Source: a virus
Strand: one strand, 5' to 3'
Virus record (IMG/VR): IMGVR_UViG_3300046809_000477
Location: 1-40,032 of that record
Length of the DNA: 40,032 nucleotides
Part shown: piece after piece, positions 36,532-40,032 of the stretch
Position numbering within the stretch: the first letter of the stretch is position 1
Layout: every line of letters starts with the position of its first letter
The notes under the pieces: generated by a model
Told to the model about the DNA's origin: nothing
What the model saw: the letters and a program-made list of their open reading frames with translations, nothing else
Databases searched by the model: none
Translations under genes and position numbers: made by a program

Positions 36532-36950
36532 TGTCCGGTACCAACGCTGTGTGGGCGGCCAATGCCCTGGACCTTCTCACGGGCCGGGCAATCGCGCGGA
36601 CCACCACGCGCAACACCTACCTGGCTCTGCTCACTGCGGACCCGGGCTCACCGCTGACCGACGCCTCCACGCTGGCCGAGATCACGACCCCCGGGTACGC
36701 GCGCCAGCAGGTGGTGTGGACGGCTCCGTCCGGCACCCCGATGACCACCCAGAACAGCGCGCTGCTGTTCTACGGCCCATTCACGGCGGACATGACCGAC
36801 GCGGCCTCCTACGCCGCACTGGTCTCTGCGGCCACCGGCACGACCGGCGTGGACGTGATGTACGTCTGGCCTATCGCTTCGCCGATGCTCGCCGTCACCG
36901 CCGAGTCCCTCCAGATCGCCGCTGGCCTTCTGACGCTCAACGGATCCTGA
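36531..36950 (+). CDS. Virion protein of phage tail/fibre-associated type, 139 aa
   Basis: ATG at 36531 overlaps the previous TGA. The pattern Tyr-Leu-Ala-Leu-Leu-Thr-Ala-Asp-Pro, then Glu-Ile-Thr-Thr-Pro-Gly-Tyr-Ala-Arg-Gln and a later Val-Trp-Pro is common in small phage structural proteins placed near connectors. Beta-rich, Ala/Thr-rich. Exact role uncertain. Confidence 0.65.
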   Translation: MSGTNAVWAANALDLLTGRAIARTTTRNTYLALLTADPGSPLTDASTLAEITTPGYARQQVVWTAPSGTPMTTQNSALLFYGPFTADMTDAASYAALVSAATGTTGVDVMYVWPIASPMLAVTAESLQIAAGLLTLNGS

Positions 36951-36963
36951 GAGGGGTCGCGGA

Positions 36964-37782
36964 ATGGCTACTATGACCGACCTGGTCACGCGCGTACGCG
37001 GGGAGATAGGCGACCGCCTGCAGCCGTTCCGCGACACCCTTCGGGGCACGGGGGATGTTCTCCAGTACGAGCTGAGCGCCCAGAACATCTCCACCACCGG
37101 ACTGTCCGTGGTCTCCCTCACAGGCACCACGCAGACCACCCTCGCCACCCCGGCCGACTACACGCTGGACGACCTCAACGGCATCATCGACCTGACGGTA
37201 CCCCTGCCTGTCGATGTGCTCCTGCTGGTCGCCGGGAACTCCTATGGACTCTTCTCGGACGAGGAGTTGACCCAGAAGGTCACGGACGCCCTCGCGCAGC
37301 ACACCAAGGGGCGTACCGTCTCGACGCGCTACCAGGACGCCAACGGATTCATCCGCTACGACGAGCGCCAGGTGACGGTCGCGAACCTCCCTGCGGAGGA
37401 AGAGCTGCTCGTCGCGCTGCTCGCCTCGATCGAGGCGATGTGGACGCTGTCGACGGACGCGGCCACCGACATCAACGTGCAGACCTCGGACGGTACGACC
37501 GTCGACCGGGGTCAGCGGTTCGCGCAGTTGCAGACTCAGATCGCTGCGACGACGGACCGCTACGCCATGCTCTGCCAGAAGCTGGGCGTGGGCCTATTCA
37601 CGATCGAGGTCACGAACCTGCGCCGGGTCTCACGCACCACCAACCGTCTGGTGCCGCTGTACCGAGAGCGCGAGTTCGACGACTACTCGCTGCCCCAGCG
37701 GATCCTGCCTCCAATCGGCCCAGGCCACCAGAACGACGACGAGTCCGGGATCCCCACCCAGACCATCAACGGGTACTGGTGA
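36964..37782 (+). CDS. Head-tail connector-like protein, 272 aa
   Basis: GAGGGG upstream. N-terminal helical segment (Leu-Val-Thr-Arg-Val-Arg-Gly-Glu-Ile-Gly-Asp) of the sort found in head-tail adaptors, a central beta part and helical middle, and a Pro-rich C-terminus. Position after capsid genes supports a connector role. Confidence 0.6.
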   Translation: MATMTDLVTRVRGEIGDRLQPFRDTLRGTGDVLQYELSAQNISTTGLSVVSLTGTTQTTLATPADYTLDDLNGIIDLTVPLPVDVLLLVAGNSYGLFSDEELTQKVTDALAQHTKGRTVSTRYQDANGFIRYDERQVTVANLPAEEELLVALLASIEAMWTLSTDAATDINVQTSDGTTVDRGQRFAQLQTQIAATTDRYAMLCQKLGVGLFTIEVTNLRRVSRTTNRLVPLYREREFDDYSLPQRILPPIGPGHQNDDESGIPTQTINGYW

Positions 37783-37787
37783 TCTGA

Positions 37788-38357
37788 GTGGGCCGCATGG
37801 ATTGGAAGACGCACGGCCGGTTCAACGTCGACTTCGAGACCACCCACATCATGGGTGCGCTTCGCGGTCGTCAGACCGAGGTCGGAGAGCGCATCGACTA
37901 CTACCGCTTCGCCTACGCCGACGCGCTGGGCGATGACCTGTACGACGAAGGCACTGGGGCCGGGAAGGTCTTCCACGGACCGTTCCGCGTTCCGGCCCTG
38001 CACGTGGCCCACAGTCAGAGTCCGGCGGACGACACGACACAGGGCCTGTACACGGTGAACAACCTGCACGTCACGTGCAGTTTCGACGCTCTTCGCCGGA
38101 TGGGGTTCACCGACCTGGACATCGACAACCAGAGGTACCTGACGGACCGCATCGTCTACGACACCAAGGTCTTCCGGGTGGAGTCGGCCGCCATCCTCGG
38201 ACAGATCAAGAACCGGGACATCATCGTCGGCCTGGAGTGCGTCCAGTTGAAGGCGGACGAGCTGGTCAACGACACACAGTTCGCACACTGGTCGCAGCCG
38301 GTACCCCCCAGCGGTTACGGCAACGGCGGCTACGGCGTCACCCCCTACGGAGTTTGA
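37788..38357 (+). CDS. Hypothetical connector/tail protein, 189 aa
   Basis: GTG start 5 nt after the previous stop. Beta-rich with many aromatic residues, ending in a Gly-Tyr-rich tail. Position suggests a neck or tail-completion protein. Not recognised specifically. Confidence 0.6.
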   Translation: MGRMDWKTHGRFNVDFETTHIMGALRGRQTEVGERIDYYRFAYADALGDDLYDEGTGAGKVFHGPFRVPALHVAHSQSPADDTTQGLYTVNNLHVTCSFDALRRMGFTDLDIDNQRYLTDRIVYDTKVFRVESAAILGQIKNRDIIVGLECVQLKADELVNDTQFAHWSQPVPPSGYGNGGYGVTPYGV

Positions 38358-38359
38358 GC

Positions 38360-40032
38360 ATGAGCAATGTGTCGCTGCCCGCGAAGGGCTCCACCGGCTG
38401 GGACGTCGCGCTGAACGCCGACCTGACCACCCTGGACAACAACGAGATCGCCACGGCCGCCGACCTCGCCGGGCTTCATACGACGGTGACCGGCCTGGCC
38501 ACCAGCAAGATAGACACAACGCAGGAAGCCGCTGACGTCGCTGCTCTGCAGAGCAGTCACAACACCACGGCTGCTGACCTGGCGGGGCTTCACACCACTG
38601 TCTCAGGCTTGGCTAGCAGCAAGGTCGATGGCACCCAGGAACTGGCCGACATCGCTGCGGCCAAGGCGGACGCGGCGACCAGGTACTCCAAGATCCGGCC
38701 CTGGGAGTTCAGCGTCCTGGACTACGGGGCCAAGGGTGATGGCCGCATCTACATGGACGCGGGCATCAACTCTCTGACCAACGTACTCAACCTCCCCAGT
38801 AGCGCCCCCTTCACGCCGCAGTCGGTCAACCAGTGGGTCATCGTCCACGGTGCTGCCGGGGTGGGTGTCGTCTCCCACGTCGCGCAGATCACCCAGTACA
38901 TCAGTCCCTCATCCGTCACGCTTTCCCTCAGCGCGGCGGTGACCGTGACCGGTGCTCGGGTGCTGATCGCAACGGGCGACCGCGCGGCCTTCCAGAATTG
39001 CGCTGACGCCGCTTACGCCTGGGCCGTGGCCAACTCCAAGACTGCCACGATCCTGGTACCGCCCCCCACAGGAGGCCAGTTCTACGGCATCGACGGCCAG
39101 CCGGTGACGGGAGGCACCACCAAGGGCAACGCGCAGATCACGCTGCCGAACAACCTGGACACGCTCGACAAGAACGCTCTGCGCTGGAAGGGCTTCGGCA
39201 TTGGCTGCGCCGTCCCCCACTGGAACGCGACCGTCCCGCAGTTCAGCGGCTCCACCCTGGTGTCGTTCCTCCCCCCGTTCTCCGGCCCCGGTGCGCAGAG
39301 CACTGCGATCAACGCCAACGGATACATATCCGTGATCGGTGGTCCCACCCCGACGAACGGGTACGGGCAGGCACCTGGCGTGTTCTCCAACCTCGCGGTG
39401 GACTTCGAGGACATCACGATCCTGGTCCCGCACACCACGTATGGTCTGCACCCTTCCGGCATCGACGGCCGGGGTATCGCCAACCTGGGCCTGCGGCGTG
39501 TCGGTATCGGCACCACCGGCACGGTGGCAGGTAACGACTTCGCCAACTCCAGCCTGCTGGGCACGGGGCTGTGCGCGGGTGTGCTGATGCCCGCTTCGGG
39601 CAACAACGACCGCTGCATGGTCGACGACGTCACGATCAGTGGCTTCACCTATGGACTGTGGGCCACCGAGCACACGTACGTCACCTCCATCAGGCTGCTG
39701 TACCACTGGGCGGGGCTGGTGGCGGAGGGCACCTACTGGGGGAGTGTGGGGGCCACCCACGGCATCGTCGTCAACCACGCCAGCATTGAGGCGTGTTCTC
39801 GTCAGATCTACCTGCGCGGACAGGGATCCGAGGGTTATGGCCCCTTCCTCACCGTCGGCGTCCTGGACACGGAGTCAGCCAACCCCACGATCGACGCCGA
39901 CTCCGCCGGGACGATGGCTGCCGCACTGGGGCATGTCACTTGGTTCGGTATGTTCGATCCGAGTCTGTTCAACCTGACCTACCCGGCCTGCGGGATGCTG
40001 CAGACCAACGGGAAGCTGCCCAACAGCACCCG
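38360..40032 (+). CDS. Tail fibre/spike protein with pectate-lyase-like start, incomplete at the window end
   Basis: ATG at 38360; the frame stays open to the last base (557 codons seen). Residues 30-98 carry two tandem repeats of about 35 residues (Ala-Asp-Leu-Ala-Gly-Leu-His-Thr-Thr-Val), a likely shaft. The Asp-Tyr-Gly-Ala-Lys-Gly-Asp-Gly signature near 118 marks the start of a right-handed beta-helix as in pectate-lyase-type spikes, followed by Gly/Thr/Val-rich strands. Such proteins bind or cut cell-surface glycans. The first shaft repeat has CTTCATAC (38474), the second CTTCACAC. Confidence 0.8.
   Translation, partial: MSNVSLPAKGSTGWDVALNADLTTLDNNEIATAADLAGLHTTVTGLATSKIDTTQEAADVAALQSSHNTTAADLAGLHTTVSGLASSKVDGTQELADIAAAKADAATRYSKIRPWEFSVLDYGAKGDGRIYMDAGINSLTNVLNLPSSAPFTPQSVNQWVIVHGAAGVGVVSHVAQITQYISPSSVTLSLSAAVTVTGARVLIATGDRAAFQNCADAAYAWAVANSKTATILVPPPTGGQFYGIDGQPVTGGTTKGNAQITLPNNLDTLDKNALRWKGFGIGCAVPHWNATVPQFSGSTLVSFLPPFSGPGAQSTAINANGYISVIGGPTPTNGYGQAPGVFSNLAVDFEDITILVPHTTYGLHPSGIDGRGIANLGLRRVGIGTTGTVAGNDFANSSLLGTGLCAGVLMPASGNNDRCMVDDVTISGFTYGLWATEHTYVTSIRLLYHWAGLVAEGTYWGSVGATHGIVVNHASIEACSRQIYLRGQGSEGYGPFLTVGVLDTESANPTIDADSAGTMAAALGHVTWFGMFDPSLFNLTYPACGMLQTNGKLPNST

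Larger units (their letters stand above)
1258..38481. repeat. Dispersed in-frame motif CTTCATAC, 11 copies
   Basis: Plus-strand copies start at 1258, 2513, 4513, 11148, 12436, 13081, 13995, 23293, 32986 and 38474. One minus-strand copy lies at 26314-26321. All are inside genes, all point with transcription and all are read as Leu-His-Thr. Most continue with C. A near copy (CTTCATAT) closes the HicA-like gene at 21085. Confidence 0.85.

Overview
The window looks like part of a temperate (or formerly temperate) tailed phage, or its prophage, from a Streptomyces-like actinobacterium. The DNA is GC-rich, GTG and TTG starts are common, most genes overlap by ATGA or GTGA, and several genes have actinobacterial hallmarks: an Lsr2-type C-terminus, a DUF397-like protein, a long XRE regulator, and a c-di-AMP riboswitch in front of a LysM-NlpC/P60 hydrolase.

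Layout. (1) 1-5.3 kb: tightly coupled rightward operons of small phage genes, including an RlaP-like nucleotidyltransferase and a polynucleotide 3'-phosphatase-like protein. (2) 5.35-7.6 kb: a leftward PLD-like/HTH regulator, divergent from a 71-residue secreted peptide carrying DSTWF twice (internally and at its C-terminus), then a single-pass membrane protein with a Pro-rich stalk. This is a candidate peptide-signalling module. (3) 7.7-10.7 kb: an Lsr2-like protein, tRNA-Pro(TGG), tRNA-Leu(CAA), tRNA-Asn(GTT), the ydaO-type riboswitch with its cell-wall hydrolase, and a leftward Ala/Gly/Ser/Thr-rich beta protein with its own terminator. (4) 10.9-16.2 kb: metallophosphoesterase, YiiX-like cysteine hydrolase, MazG-like protein and an AcrVA2-like protein under its own promoter. 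(5) 16.2-21.1 kb: a leftward accessory block (JmjC/cupin oxygenase, DUF397-like protein, paralogous small proteins) facing a long XRE regulator, then a solitary HicA-like protein. (6) 21.1-28.4 kb: small phage proteins, a large serine recombinase with a transposase-like C-terminal extension, a tyrosine recombinase and small regulators. (7) 28.4-40.0 kb: virion genes in order: large terminase, portal, scaffold, major capsid, connector/tail genes and a fibre that runs off the end.

The most striking structure is the major capsid gene (33858-35690). It is split into four exons by three short group I introns of 270, 288 and 288 nt with no internal ORF. Joining the exons restores a 328-residue N4-gp56-type capsid protein. 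All three introns follow the same CGGT target, use a GCCG guide, have P10 pairings matched to the downstream exon, and place an in-frame Ala-Ala-stop just inside the intron.

Two other cross-window signals stand out. Eleven copies of CTTCATAC all lie in coding sequence in one phase as Leu-His-Thr, using codons that are unusual for this GC content. A long inverted repeat (CAAG, 16 nt, CTTG) recurs at four promoter regions. Functional calls rest on motif reading by eye; no database search was run.
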